Positions 17,223 to 25,516 of a stretch of DNA of 64,000 nt are shown one piece after another. The notes beneath the pieces are model-generated. The model searched no databases and was not told the origin of the DNA. It worked only from the letters and a program-made list of their open reading frames with translations. The DNA comes from Myxococcales bacterium. Its GTDB lineage: Bacteria; Myxococcota_A; Polyangia; Polyangiales; JADJMO01. Every line of letters starts with the position of its first letter. Position 1 is the first letter of the stretch. Location of the stretch: NCBI GenBank assembly GCA_016709545.1, contig JADJMO010000009.1, forward strand, positions 62,001 through 126,000. Reading direction: 5' to 3'. Position numbers and translations under genes: made by a program.

Positions 17223-17606
17223 TCAGCTCGGCGGGCGGGTCCGGTACTGCACCTGGGCGGCGAGCTCGCCGAGCTCGTGGCGCGTCTTGAGCGCGATGGC
17301 GCGCAGGCCCAGCAACAGGCGGATGATCTCGCCGCCGGCGAACACGACGAGGCTCGTGAGCACCCCACGGACGAGCTGTGGCAGCAGTGGCAGCAACGAA
17401 GGCTCGGGGACGAGGAGCGGCGTCTTGAGGGCGGGTCGCATCAGCAGGTAGTCGCGGTACGCATTGCTCTGCTGCCCGTAGGCGGCGACCACGCCGTAGA
17501 CGGCGAGGCCGAGGTACAGCACGGCGAGGACCTTGAGCACGAGCACCATCGCGCGCAGCAAGCGTGGCTCGGTGAGCGTGACCTCGAAGTCGGTGGAGTC
17601 GTCCAT
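17223..17606 (-). CDS. Small membrane protein with two predicted helices
   Basis: A 127-residue protein read from the ATG at 17606. Two hydrophobic segments are clear: about residues 20-42 (MVLVLKVLAVLYLGLAVYGV) and about 78-102 (LVRGVLTSLVVFAGGEIIRL), separated by a polar stretch. The C-terminus is basic and probably cytoplasmic. I do not recognise a family and propose no function. It is divergent from the DUF433 gene across 73 bp. Confidence 0.6.
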   Translation of the reverse strand: MDDSTDFEVTLTEPRLLRAMVLVLKVLAVLYLGLAVYGVVAAYGQQSNAYRDYLLMRPALKTPLLVPEPSLLPLLPQLVRGVLTSLVVFAGGEIIRLLLGLRAIALKTRHELGELAAQVQYRTRPPS

Positions 17607-17679
17607 GGTCCCCTTCGTCGGCGAAGAGGCAACCGCGTTACGAAACTCGTTGTGGACCCGGTGTTCGGGACCACGCACG

Positions 17680-17907
17680 ATGCCGGACATGGAGCTCTTT
17701 CCGCGGATCACAACCGACCCCGAGCAGTGCGGAGGACGTCCCTGTGTTCGAGGCATGCGCATCCGGGTCACCGACGTGCTGAACCTCCTCGCGACCGGTC
17801 TTGCGATCGACGAGGTGCTGACCGAGCTGCCGGACCTCGAGCGCGACGATGTGATCGCGTGCCTCGAGTTCGCCCGCCGTCGCGTCGATGCTCGCGGCAT
17901 TTGCTAG
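17680..17907 (+). CDS. DUF433-domain protein, orphan antitoxin-like
   Basis: A 75-residue protein matching DUF433: ITTDPEQCGGRPCVRGMRIR, then VTDVLNLLATGLAIDEVL and a C-terminal helix with DVIACLEFARRR. The family is a small winged helix-turn-helix that often acts as the antitoxin next to a PIN-like DUF5615 toxin. No such partner follows; the next gene, 10 bp away, is a Crp/Fnr-like regulator. A downstream ATG at 17689 is an alternative start. Confidence 0.85.
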   Translation: MPDMELFPRITTDPEQCGGRPCVRGMRIRVTDVLNLLATGLAIDEVLTELPDLERDDVIACLEFARRRVDARGIC

Positions 17908-17916
17908 CATCCACGC

Positions 17917-18504
17917 GTGACGCCGCCGGCGAGCCCCTTTGCGGAGTTTCTCCCGCTGTCGGCCGACGAGCTCGCGGCCCTCACTCCATACCTGCGCCCC
18001 GTGCGCCACGCAGAGGGCGCCGTGCTCGTGCGCGAAGGCGACCCGTGCCGCGAGGTGCTGGTGATGACCGAGGGCCTCGTGCGCTGCTTCTACGACCACC
18101 GCGGCCGCGACGTGAACCTGCGCTTGCTGTGCGCGCCGGCGGCCGTCGTGCCCTTCGCGTCCTTCGTGCGGGGGGAGCCGGCGAGCGAGACCATCGAGGC
18201 CGTCGAACCGGTCGTGGGCCTGCGGCTCCGCCTACGCGACTTCGCGGACGAACACCCCGGCGCGCTCGCCGAGCGGATCGGGCGGGTGCTCGCCGAGCGC
18301 CACTACCTGTCGATGGAGCGACGGCTCCGCACGCTGCAGTGGAAATCGGCCAAGGAGCGCTACGACTACTTCTGCGCCCACGTCGAGCCCGCGATCGTGC
18401 AGCGCATGCCGCTCTACCACGTCGCCTCGTACCTCGGTGTCACGCCCGAATCGCTGAGCCGGGTCCGCCGTGCCCGCGCGCAGTCGCGCGCCGGTCGAAC
18501 TTGA
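17917..18504 (+). CDS. Crp/Fnr-family transcriptional regulator
   Basis: A 195-residue protein read from a GTG at 17917. Residues 15-125 are a cyclic-nucleotide-binding beta-roll domain (EGAVLVREGDPCREVLVMTE), but the phosphate-binding RTA signature of true CRP is not evident, so cAMP binding is doubtful. Residues 140-190 carry a short helix-turn-helix ending in HVASYLGVTPESLSRVRR, as in the compact regulators often annotated Crp/Fnr. It lies between DUF433 and a GST and may control the GST gene, which starts 45 bp downstream. Confidence 0.85.
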   Translation: MTPPASPFAEFLPLSADELAALTPYLRPVRHAEGAVLVREGDPCREVLVMTEGLVRCFYDHRGRDVNLRLLCAPAAVVPFASFVRGEPASETIEAVEPVVGLRLRLRDFADEHPGALAERIGRVLAERHYLSMERRLRTLQWKSAKERYDYFCAHVEPAIVQRMPLYHVASYLGVTPESLSRVRRARAQSRAGRT

Positions 18505-18549
18505 TCGATGTCAAGGCGTCGCGCCGAAGGACCCGGCACCGTTCGAGGC

Positions 18550-19293
18550 GTGTCGTTGCCCGTACTGCTCGGACTGCCCTATTCCCCGTGGACCGAGCGC
18601 GCCCGCTTCGCGCTCGACCACCACCGCATCGCCTACCGCTTCCGCGAACACCGTCCGCTGCTCGGCGAGCTCGCGCTCCGCCGCCTCGCCCACCGTGCCG
18701 GTGCGCCGAAGCCCACCGTGCCGGTCTTCGTCGACGACGGTCGCTTGCTCTTCGACTCGTGCGCGATCGCCGCGATGGCCGACCGCGTCGGCCACGGCCC
18801 GAGCCTCCGCGCCGACGCGCCCGAGACCCTCGCCCTCGCCGCCCGCCTCGAGCCCGGGCTGAACGCCGGCCGCGCGCTCGTCTCGGCCGCGGTCCTCGCC
18901 GATCCCGAGGCGCAGCGCGAGGCGGTCCAGCCCGTCGCGCCCGGCCCCCTCGCCTACCTGGCCCGGCCCGTCGCGCGCGTGGGTGTCCGCTTCCTCACAC
19001 GCAAGTACGACGCGGATCCCGAGACGCTCGCCGCCCACCTCGCGACGATGCGGGCGACCGCCGAGGGCCTGCGCGCGGAGCTCGGGGGCCGCACCCATCT
19101 GCACGGCGACACCCTCGGGTTCGCCGATCTCCTCGCCGCGTCGTTCCTCCAGTGCGTCTCGCCCGTCGACCACCCGCTCATCCCGCTCGGCCCCGCGACC
19201 CGTCGCGCGTGGCGTCGTCCGGAGATCGCCGACGAGTTCGCCGACCTGCTCGCCTACCGCGACGCGCTCTACGCCGCGCGGCCCTGCGCCTAG
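18550..19293 (+). CDS. Glutathione S-transferase-like protein
   Basis: A 247-residue protein. The chosen GTG at 18550 gives the start SLPVLLGLPYSPWTERAR, which aligns with the first strand and helix of GST thioredoxin folds; an ATG at 18508 would add 14 basic residues of no evident use. KPTVPVFVDDGRLLFDSCAI contains the cis-Pro and the glutathione gamma-glutamyl contact (DS, normally ES). The C-terminal all-helical domain follows from about residue 90 and includes GDTLGFADLLAAS. It may be induced through the regulator just upstream. The substrate is unknown. Confidence 0.8.
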   Translation: MSLPVLLGLPYSPWTERARFALDHHRIAYRFREHRPLLGELALRRLAHRAGAPKPTVPVFVDDGRLLFDSCAIAAMADRVGHGPSLRADAPETLALAARLEPGLNAGRALVSAAVLADPEAQREAVQPVAPGPLAYLARPVARVGVRFLTRKYDADPETLAAHLATMRATAEGLRAELGGRTHLHGDTLGFADLLAASFLQCVSPVDHPLIPLGPATRRAWRRPEIADEFADLLAYRDALYAARPCA

Positions 19294-19413
19294 CCCGGCT
19301 GGCCAGCGGCCGAGCCGAGCCGGGTCCTGGACCGTCCACGAGGCAGCCGTCGCGAGAGGGCGGAACGAGCCGCGTCGCAGGAACCCGAGTCCCAGCACGC
19401 TGTCGCTCGGCCC

Positions 19414-20586
19414 ATGCGCACCGCCGCTCTCCTCGTGCTGGCCCTGCTCGGCTGCGGAAGGCCCGTCCGCTCGCCCTGCGGCGAGACCGGTTTCGGTCGA
19501 CTCACCCGGATCACGGCCGGCAAGGGCTTCACGTGTGGCCTGACCAACACCCATGCGGTCATCTGCTGGGGATCCAACGCCGACCACGCGGTCGGTTCCG
19601 CGAAGGGCCCTGGCGCGCAGCGGCCCCATCGGGTCATCGACGACGCGGTCGACGTCGCCGCTGGATGGACCCGAGCCTGCGCGGTGCGACACGACGGTCA
19701 TGTGCTCTGCTGGGGGTTCGAGGGGTTCGATGCGCTGGTCGACGAGTCGCTGCGACCCGGTCGGTCCTCGCCCGTCCCTCGTGCGGTGGAGGGGCTCGCC
19801 GACGCCCGCACGATCTCGTGTGGGGGCTTCACCTGCTGCGCGGTGCGCACCAACGGCCGCGTCGCGTGCTTCGGCGACAACCGCTTCGGGCAGCTGGGCG
19901 ACGGCGGCAAGGTGACCCGCCCGTGGGCAGCCGACGTGGCGAACCTCACCCACGTCGTCCAGGTCACCGCCACCGGAGCGCGCTCGTGCGCGTTGCGAAG
20001 CGATGGCACGGTGTGGTGCTGGGGCCTCGCCCTCGATCAGGGCCTGGGCGACGGGAGCACGATCGATCGTGCCGTTCCCGGTCCCGTGCCCGGCGTGAAG
20101 CACGCGACCTCCCTCGGGGGCGGCGCACAGTCGATCTGCGCCGTCGCCGATGGCGAGGTCGTCTGCTGGGGCACGCTCCCCTCGAGCGGCGTCGACGAGC
20201 CCCCTCGACGCCCGGGATCGATCGGCTTCCTGGCCTCCTTCGATCCGCTCGCCGTCGAGTCCGGCGCCACGGTCGAGAGCCCCATCTGCGTGCGCTCTGC
20301 CGGCGGAGAGGTGGCTTGCCTGGGCAACAACCTCCATGGGCAGCTGGGCAACGGGACGACCGAAGGAGAGCGGAGCCTCGTGCGCGTGGAGGGACTCAGC
20401 GACGTCACCTCGATCGCCGTCGGCGGCGCGCACGTCTGCGCGCTGCGCCTCGACGGGGAGCTCTGGTGCTGGGGCAGCAACGAGTCCGGGCAGCTCGCTG
20501 CCCCCGACGAGCAGGACCACACCCGACCCACCCGCGTGTTCTTCCGCGAGGCCTGGGACAAGCCCGCGCTCTCGACCTGCCTGTAG
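19414..20586 (+). CDS. RCC1-repeat propeller lipoprotein
   Basis: A 390-residue exported protein with lipobox LALLGC (Cys14). It is built of repeats of about 50 residues with the pattern C(A/G)(V/L)...G.V.CWG.N..GQLG, as in regulator of chromosome condensation 1 propellers (for example FGDNRFGQLGDGG and LGNNLHGQLGNGT). The paired Cys in each blade (CALRSDGTVWCWG) suggest disulfides suited to the cell surface. Such proteins are abundant in Polyangia and have no established role. Two related genes lie at 25517 and 50195, and a decayed end of a fourth at 46007. Confidence 0.88.
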   Translation: MRTAALLVLALLGCGRPVRSPCGETGFGRLTRITAGKGFTCGLTNTHAVICWGSNADHAVGSAKGPGAQRPHRVIDDAVDVAAGWTRACAVRHDGHVLCWGFEGFDALVDESLRPGRSSPVPRAVEGLADARTISCGGFTCCAVRTNGRVACFGDNRFGQLGDGGKVTRPWAADVANLTHVVQVTATGARSCALRSDGTVWCWGLALDQGLGDGSTIDRAVPGPVPGVKHATSLGGGAQSICAVADGEVVCWGTLPSSGVDEPPRRPGSIGFLASFDPLAVESGATVESPICVRSAGGEVACLGNNLHGQLGNGTTEGERSLVRVEGLSDVTSIAVGGAHVCALRLDGELWCWGSNESGQLAAPDEQDHTRPTRVFFREAWDKPALSTCL

Positions 20587-20597
20587 ACTCGGTGCTC

Positions 20598-21275
20598 ATG
20601 CCGATGCCGACGCAAACCCTCGGGGTGGTGCAGTTCCGTGGCCGCGAGGACGTGACCCTCGAGCTCGATGGCACGTGCGATGGCGCAGGGCTCACCTGGT
20701 CCCCGGTGTTCGAACCCGACCGCGAGGGCGCGCGCCTGCGGGTGAACCTGTGCCTCCTCCGCCTCTTCGACCTCGGCGTGCGCGGGCTCCCGGGGCCCCG
20801 TTTCGACTACGTCGAGGCCCTCTGGCGCGTGCGTGGTCGGTGGCGCAGCGCGCCCGCGTGGCTGGTGTTGCGCTGCGACGTGTGGCCGACGGTCCCGCGT
20901 TGGCTCGCGGCGGTGTTCGATCGCTACGACACCCGCGCGCCCGAGCGCTTCCGCGTGGAGGGGGACGCCCGCGGCCTCGCGGTCACCTTGCGGGCCGACG
21001 ACCGCGACTTCTCGCTGACGACGACCGCGGACGGCGCCATCGCGTCCGCGCTGTCCTCGGGGCTCTCGCTGCTGACCCTGCGAGGAGGCGCGGTGCACCA
21101 CATCCCGTGGCAGGACGACGCGACGGCGCAGGCGATGAGCTACTCCTGCGCCGTACGCGACGAGGGGCTCGGGCGCGCGAGCTTCGGCGCGCCGGTCGAG
21201 TGGGCCCCGCGCGCCGTGGTGTCGTGGGCGCGGGTGCACGCCTGCGCGCCGGCGTACCGCGTCCGTCAGAGGTAG
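20598..21275 (+). CDS. Hypothetical protein, 225 residues
   Basis: A protein read from the ATG at 20598, 11 bp after the RCC1 gene, probably in the same transcript. It has no signal peptide. The sequence is beta-rich with several Trp and Cys (VEALWRVRGRWRSAPAWLVL and DVWPTVPRWLAAVFDRYD) and looks like a single globular domain. I do not recognise a family; a distant relation to DUF2071/acetoacetate decarboxylase-like barrels is possible but not shown. Its 3' end overlaps the convergent gene at 21266 by 10 bp. Confidence 0.6.
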   Translation: MPMPTQTLGVVQFRGREDVTLELDGTCDGAGLTWSPVFEPDREGARLRVNLCLLRLFDLGVRGLPGPRFDYVEALWRVRGRWRSAPAWLVLRCDVWPTVPRWLAAVFDRYDTRAPERFRVEGDARGLAVTLRADDRDFSLTTTADGAIASALSSGLSLLTLRGGAVHHIPWQDDATAQAMSYSCAVRDEGLGRASFGAPVEWAPRAVVSWARVHACAPAYRVRQR

Positions 21276-21763
21276 AGCGCGAGGGCGCTGTGGTAGGCCA
21301 CGCGGTCGAACCACAGGTCGCGCCACGGCTGGTCGAGGGGCGACTCCGCGCCGACGGCGTCTCCCCACGCGGGCTCTGACCAGACGACGCAGTCCTCGCG
21401 CACCTCCACCCGCATGCGGACGACGCCACACCCTGGGTCGGCGCACTCCGGGCACACGTAGAGGGTCGCGCGCGTTGGCGCTCCCGTGGCGCGAGGCAGC
21501 AGCTGACGGGCGTATTCGCGCTCGGCGCGACGGTCGAGCCAGCCGAACACGGAGACGAGATCGCCGAGCTCCAGCACGTCACGGAGACTGCGTCGGTTGA
21601 TCGCGAAGTCTCGGTAGTCCCGCCGGGCGCTGTGCGCGCCGCCCGCGCGCGTCGCTTCGACGAGCGAGAGCTCGTCGAGGCCGGATTTCTTCCGCGGGAG
21701 CGCGCTTCGCAAGACGCAACCGAGCGTACCGTGGTTTCGCGGCTGCGCTACGTTCCTGGCCAT
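21266..21763 (-). CDS. Conserved hypothetical protein with Cys-pair motif
   Basis: A 165-residue protein read from the ATG at 21763. It contains DYRDFAINRRSLRDVLELGD, then DLVSVFGW and a strand-rich segment with YVCPECADPGCGVV, whose three Cys could bind zinc, and ends with VAYHSALALYL. Similar unassigned proteins occur in actinobacteria and myxobacteria as far as I remember. Its start codon overlaps the start codon of the divergent aldo/keto reductase by two bases, so either start may be misplaced. The function is unknown. Confidence 0.65.
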   Translation of the reverse strand: MARNVAQPRNHGTLGCVLRSALPRKKSGLDELSLVEATRAGGAHSARRDYRDFAINRRSLRDVLELGDLVSVFGWLDRRAEREYARQLLPRATGAPTRATLYVCPECADPGCGVVRMRVEVREDCVVWSEPAWGDAVGAESPLDQPWRDLWFDRVAYHSALALYL

Positions 21764-22577
21764 GATGGCACGAGTGCTCGCCGGCCTGCCGCGGCTCGGT
21801 CTCGGCGGCGAAGGGGTGCTCCGCACCTTCGGGCGCGAAGGCGACGCGACCGCCGTCCTTCGAGCGGCGCTCGCCGGGGGCGTGCGTTACTTCGACTGCG
21901 CCCGCGCGTACGACGACTCCGAGCGGTATCACGGCCTCGTGTGGGGCGCGGATCCCGCTGCGCGCGCGGAGGTGTTCCTCTGCAGCAAGTCGGCCTCACG
22001 CGACGCCAAGGGGGCGCGTCAGGATCTCGAGGGCACGCTCGAGCGCATGCGCGTCGAGCACCTCGATCTCTGGCAGATCCACGACGTGCGGACCGACCGG
22101 GACCTCGCGAAGATCACCGGTCCGGGAGGCGCGCTGCACGCGTTCGAGGCGGCGAAGCGCGAGGGCCTTGTTCGGCACCTCGGGGTCACCGGGCACCACG
22201 ATCCCGCCGTTCTCCTGCGCGCGGGCGAGGAGCGGCCCGTCGAGACGGTGCTGATGCCCGTCAACGTCGTCGAGAGCGTGCTCGGTGGATTCCTCGACGT
22301 CGTGCTGCCCGCAGCGCACGCGCGCGGGCTGTCGGTCATCGGGATGAAGGTGATGGGCGGCGGGATGTTCACCCGCGCCGGGCTCGCCCCGGCGTCGCTG
22401 CTGCGCTGGGCCCTCCGCACCCCCGCCGACGTGCTCGTCGTCGGCTGCGCCTCGCCGGCGGAGGTCGCGCAGGACCTCGCGCAGGACACGCCGCTCGACG
22501 ACGAGGAGGCCGCCCGACTCGAGGCGACCGTGCGCGCCCGCGCCCGACAGCTCGCCTACTACCGCGGCGTCGTGTGA
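21762..22577 (+). CDS. Aldo/keto reductase
   Basis: A 271-residue TIM-barrel oxidoreductase. The catalytic tetrad is readable: Asp and Tyr in FDCARAYDDSE, Lys in FLCSKSAS and His in LGVTGHHDP. VEHLDLWQIHDV is the conserved strand-4 region. It is shorter than the usual 310-330 residues and lacks much of the C-terminal cofactor loop, which fits the group of small, often truncated-looking AKRs. ATG triplets at 21762 and 21765 are both possible starts. The substrate is unknown. Confidence 0.88.
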   Translation: MMARVLAGLPRLGLGGEGVLRTFGREGDATAVLRAALAGGVRYFDCARAYDDSERYHGLVWGADPAARAEVFLCSKSASRDAKGARQDLEGTLERMRVEHLDLWQIHDVRTDRDLAKITGPGGALHAFEAAKREGLVRHLGVTGHHDPAVLLRAGEERPVETVLMPVNVVESVLGGFLDVVLPAAHARGLSVIGMKVMGGGMFTRAGLAPASLLRWALRTPADVLVVGCASPAEVAQDLAQDTPLDDEEAARLEATVRARARQLAYYRGVV

Positions 22578-22631
22578 GCCCGCAGGTGTCGGGAGTGCAG
22601 CTCGGGCTGGACGCGGACGCGCGGACTCGCG

Positions 22632-22967
22632 ATGGTCACGGGCATGCCCACCGTGGAGCTGTACGGCGACCAGACCCTCGACGTCGACTCGGACGACTAC
22701 GTCGCGCGTTCGTACGACCCGGAATCGGGCGATGAAGTGGAGGCGGTCATCGAGGGGCTCGACGACGTGGTCCTCGAGTGCGACGAGGTGGATCTGGTCC
22801 TCGACTACCCCTTCGAACAAGAATATTGCGCCCAGCTCACCGGGCAGATCACCCTCCGACAGATCATCGACGCCATCCGGCGCGGCTTCCGCGAGATGTA
22901 CCGCGGCGCGTCGCACGCGCCGATCGCCGGGTTGCCAGGCAACGAGGACGTCAAGGGCTCGTACGGC
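22632..22967 (+). CDS. Hypothetical protein, N-terminal part with no recognisable end (truncated or frameshifted)
   Basis: About 112 residues make protein sense: an acidic, beta-rich start (VELYGDQTLDVDSDDY), an LDDVVLECDEVDLVLDYPFE segment, and helices LRQIIDAIRRGFREMYRG. After DVKGSYG the frame stays open to 23537 but becomes an Arg/Pro-rich shadow of the next gene. No frame has a stop between 22967 and the next start, so the normal C-terminus is missing, or a frameshift fused it to the gene at 23074. I recognise the family only as hypothetical. The 3' limit given is where plausible sequence ends. Confidence 0.5.
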
Positions 22968-23073
22968 GATCGACCCCGGCCCTCCCATCCAGAGTCGCGC
23001 GGCGGTCGCCGAGATCACGCCACCGCCCACCTGCCCGCTCGACCCGCCGGTCGCGTCGGACCCGGCGAAGCCG

Positions 23074-23901
23074 ATGCGCTTCGACGCCTTCGCAGCCGCG
23101 CTCGCCGAGCACATCGACCGCGCCTCGCCGCCGCTCGCAGCCGAGCTCGCGGCCCTCGCCGCGCGCCATGGGCTCGACGCGACGGACGCGAACCTCGCGC
23201 GCGACCATCGCCGCCTGCGCGCCCTCTTCGAGGCCACGCGCGACGGAGGCTTCTTCCGCCTGCGCTGGGCGATCACCAACCAGGATCCCTCGTCGCAGCG
23301 CATCTGGGCAGAGTGGGCGAAGAGCGCGGCGCTCGGCGCGGGCCCCGCGTCCGCGACGGCCGAGTGCGACGAGATCAGCGCGCTCACCTCGTTCCTCGCG
23401 GGCAGCGTCGGCGTGAAGCCGGTGGGCCTGTTCTACCCGACGTGGAACCACACCATCGTCGCGTGGCAGCCGCCCGGGGCGACCGTGAAGGGCACCCGCG
23501 TGCTCCTGCCCACGACGCAGGTGTTCCTTGGCTGTGACGACGGCTTCGACGCCGCCGACTTCGACCCGAAGGCGCAGAAGCACGTCTGGGCGTACACCCC
23601 GAAGGACGTGGCGCTGCACGCGATGGTGCCCCAAAGGACGGTCGCCTTCTTGCTCGGCCAGATCGACCGCTGGGTCCCCGCGTCGACGGATCTCCTCGCG
23701 CTCGTCCGCCTCGACCGCGCGCGTCGACTGCACTCGAGCGTCGCGCCGTGCAAGCACGAGCGCGCAGTGCTCGCGGGGCGGCTCGTGCGCAACCGCACGT
23801 GCGCCGACGAGGCCGCGCTCGCGCACTACTGGACCGAGGAGCTCGGCGAAGCGCCGGCCCCATTCGAGGAGGCGCTGCGCGCGCTCGCCCCTCCCGGGTA
23901 G
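23074..23901 (+). CDS. Hypothetical protein, possible transglutaminase-like fold
   Basis: A 275-residue soluble protein from the ATG at 23074, with no clear ribosome-binding site, which makes the start uncertain. The middle has a Cys near a helix start (TAECDEISALTSFLAG), then GVKPVGLFYPTWNHTIVAWQP with a His after a strand, then an Asp-rich segment (FLGCDDGFDAADFDP). Cys-His-Asp in this order and spacing recalls transglutaminase/papain-like folds. This is inference from pattern only. It is followed 10 bp later by the helical-repeat gene and is likely co-transcribed with it. Confidence 0.55.
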   Translation: MRFDAFAAALAEHIDRASPPLAAELAALAARHGLDATDANLARDHRRLRALFEATRDGGFFRLRWAITNQDPSSQRIWAEWAKSAALGAGPASATAECDEISALTSFLAGSVGVKPVGLFYPTWNHTIVAWQPPGATVKGTRVLLPTTQVFLGCDDGFDAADFDPKAQKHVWAYTPKDVALHAMVPQRTVAFLLGQIDRWVPASTDLLALVRLDRARRLHSSVAPCKHERAVLAGRLVRNRTCADEAALAHYWTEELGEAPAPFEEALRALAPPG

Positions 23902-23910
23902 AGTCGCGGC

Positions 23911-24879
23911 ATGGGCGAGACCCTCGCGGGCTTCACGTGGCAGGACTGCATCGACGACGTCGTCGGGCGGCTCGGCACGCTCACCGCGGTCGCCGAGCGG
24001 CTGTCGGCCGAGAACGGCTTCGCCGAGGACGTGGGCTCGATCGAGCGCGCCCTGCGTCGCCTGCGGACCCGCGGCCAGCAAGCCGGCGGCAAGTGGGGGG
24101 CGCGTCTGCTCGCCACGTTCGGCCTCCCCGGCAGCGTCGAGGCGCGCCTGCGCTGGATGGCCGCCTACCACTCGCGCTTCACCGATCTGCCGGTCCCCGT
24201 GGCCGACGATCTGCTCCGCCTCTGGGAGCACCCGCCGACCACGGAGCGCCGCGAGGCGCGCGCGTTCCTCGCGCTCGCGCGCGCGTCGCTCGAGCTTCGC
24301 AAGAACGACCACGCGGCGGCGCTGCGCAGGCTCGATCCGCTGATCCGCGAGCTCGATCGGCTGCCCGCGGAGGCCGCCGTCGAGCTGCTGCTGGTGCGCG
24401 CGTTCGTGGCCAGCGCGACGGCCCCCGCCGAGGTCGCGCGGTGGCTCGGCGAGGTCGGGCCGAGGCTCGCCCAGGTGACCGACTCCGAGGAGCGCGCGTG
24501 CCTCTGCGCGCGGCTCGCGGACCAGCAGGCCTACGAGGCGAACCGTCGACGGGACTTCGCCGCGGCCGAGGCGGCCTACCGCGCCCTCCCCACCGAAGGC
24601 CCACCGTTCGTCCTGTGTCGGCGCGCGAACGGCCTCGCCTACGCCCTCCACCGCCAGGGCCGCGACGAAGAGGCCGCCGCGCTCGCCCGCGAGGCCGCGC
24701 GCCATGCCGGCGACGGCGGGCACGTGCGGCTGCGCGTGATGGCCCTCTCCATGCTGGCGCACATCGACCCGCGCGAGGTCGCCGCGCGGGAGCGCGCCGT
24801 CGCGATCTCGCGGCGCCTCGAGGACGAGACGCTCCTCTTGCGCCTCGAGCGCGCGGCGCTCAATCCAGGGAGATCTTGA
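23911..24879 (+). CDS. Helical-repeat (TPR-like) protein
   Basis: A 322-residue protein rich in Ala, Leu and Arg, almost all predicted helix. From about residue 115 the helices pair up as degenerate tetratricopeptide repeats (AFLALARASLELRKNDHAAALRR; LADQQAYEANRRRDFAAAEAAYRAL; GLAYALHRQGRDEEAAALAREA). The N-terminal 110 residues are a separate helical domain. It probably serves as a protein-binding scaffold. It overlaps the convergent exonuclease by 20 bp. Confidence 0.65.
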   Translation: MGETLAGFTWQDCIDDVVGRLGTLTAVAERLSAENGFAEDVGSIERALRRLRTRGQQAGGKWGARLLATFGLPGSVEARLRWMAAYHSRFTDLPVPVADDLLRLWEHPPTTERREARAFLALARASLELRKNDHAAALRRLDPLIRELDRLPAEAAVELLLVRAFVASATAPAEVARWLGEVGPRLAQVTDSEERACLCARLADQQAYEANRRRDFAAAEAAYRALPTEGPPFVLCRRANGLAYALHRQGRDEEAAALAREAARHAGDGGHVRLRVMALSMLAHIDPREVAARERAVAISRRLEDETLLLRLERAALNPGRS

Positions 24880-25378
24880 GCCCCATCTGCTGCTTCATGT
24901 GGAGCAGCGCCTCGGCGTTGCCGCGCGCGTCGTCGACGGGGTCGTGGGTGTGGGCGGTCTTGCGCAGGTGCTTGAAGTTCGCGAACGTGTCGTTCACCAG
25001 CCCCTTGTAGAGCGAGCCGAGGTTCTGCGAGCTGTGTCCGAACGGGTCCTTCCCGAGGAAGTGGTGGAAGTACCAGTGGACGAAGCTGAAATCGAAGCCG
25101 TTGTTGTCGGAGATGAACACGAGCCGCTTCGTGCGCAGCGCGCCGAGCCAGTCGGCGAAGCGCTGCATCACCTCCTTCGGCTCGTCGAACCCGAGGACCT
25201 GCTCCCGCGAGAAGCCGCTGACAGCGAGGGCCTCGGGGTCCCACGCCTCGGAGATGGGGCGCAGGCGCCCGTAGAACGTGCGCGAGAGCCCTGGCTCCAC
25301 GACGACCGCACCGAAGCAGACCATGGAGTGGTCGCCGGGGATCGGGCCGTCGGACTCGATGTCGACCATGATGTACAT
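24860..25378 (-). CDS. 3'-5' exonuclease, DEDDh family
   Basis: A 172-residue nuclease read from the ATG at 25378. The start MYIMVDIESDGP gives Exo I (Asp and Glu of DxE), SDNNGFDFSFVHWYF gives Exo II with its Asp, and HTHDPVDDARGNAEAL gives Exo III with the catalytic His and Asp. The length fits small single-domain proteins annotated as 3'-5' exoribonucleases (RNase T/DUF5051-like). Two metal ions and trimming of RNA or DNA 3' ends are expected. The family call is strong; the RNA or DNA preference is open. Confidence 0.88.
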   Translation of the reverse strand: MYIMVDIESDGPIPGDHSMVCFGAVVVEPGLSRTFYGRLRPISEAWDPEALAVSGFSREQVLGFDEPKEVMQRFADWLGALRTKRLVFISDNNGFDFSFVHWYFHHFLGKDPFGHSSQNLGSLYKGLVNDTFANFKHLRKTAHTHDPVDDARGNAEALLHMKQQMGLKISLD

Positions 25379-25407
25379 GCCCGGAGTATGCGGAGCGCGG
25401 CCGCCGA

Positions 25408-25456
25408 CCGGAAGGACACGATTCCGGACACGCGGCACCACGAGCGTCCTTCGTGG
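25408..25456. promoter_or_regulatory. Two short inverted repeats in divergent intergenic region
   Basis: In the 138-bp gap between the exonuclease and the RCC1-like lipoprotein there is CCGGAA-N8-TTCCGG (25408-25427) and CCACGA-N7-TCGTGG (25438-25456). Either could be a regulator site or an mRNA hairpin. No known consensus is matched. Confidence 0.3.
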
Positions 25457-25516
25457 CAGATCGCCGCCGTGCACGCGCGCTCGCGAACGAGCATGCACCT
25501 TGCTTGGAGCGTCTTC

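Noticed and set aside
17277..21275. Very long plus-strand open frame of about 1,300 codons
   Set aside because: Its translation is Arg/Pro-rich and overlaps recognised genes in other frames; only its end from 20598 has normal protein composition.
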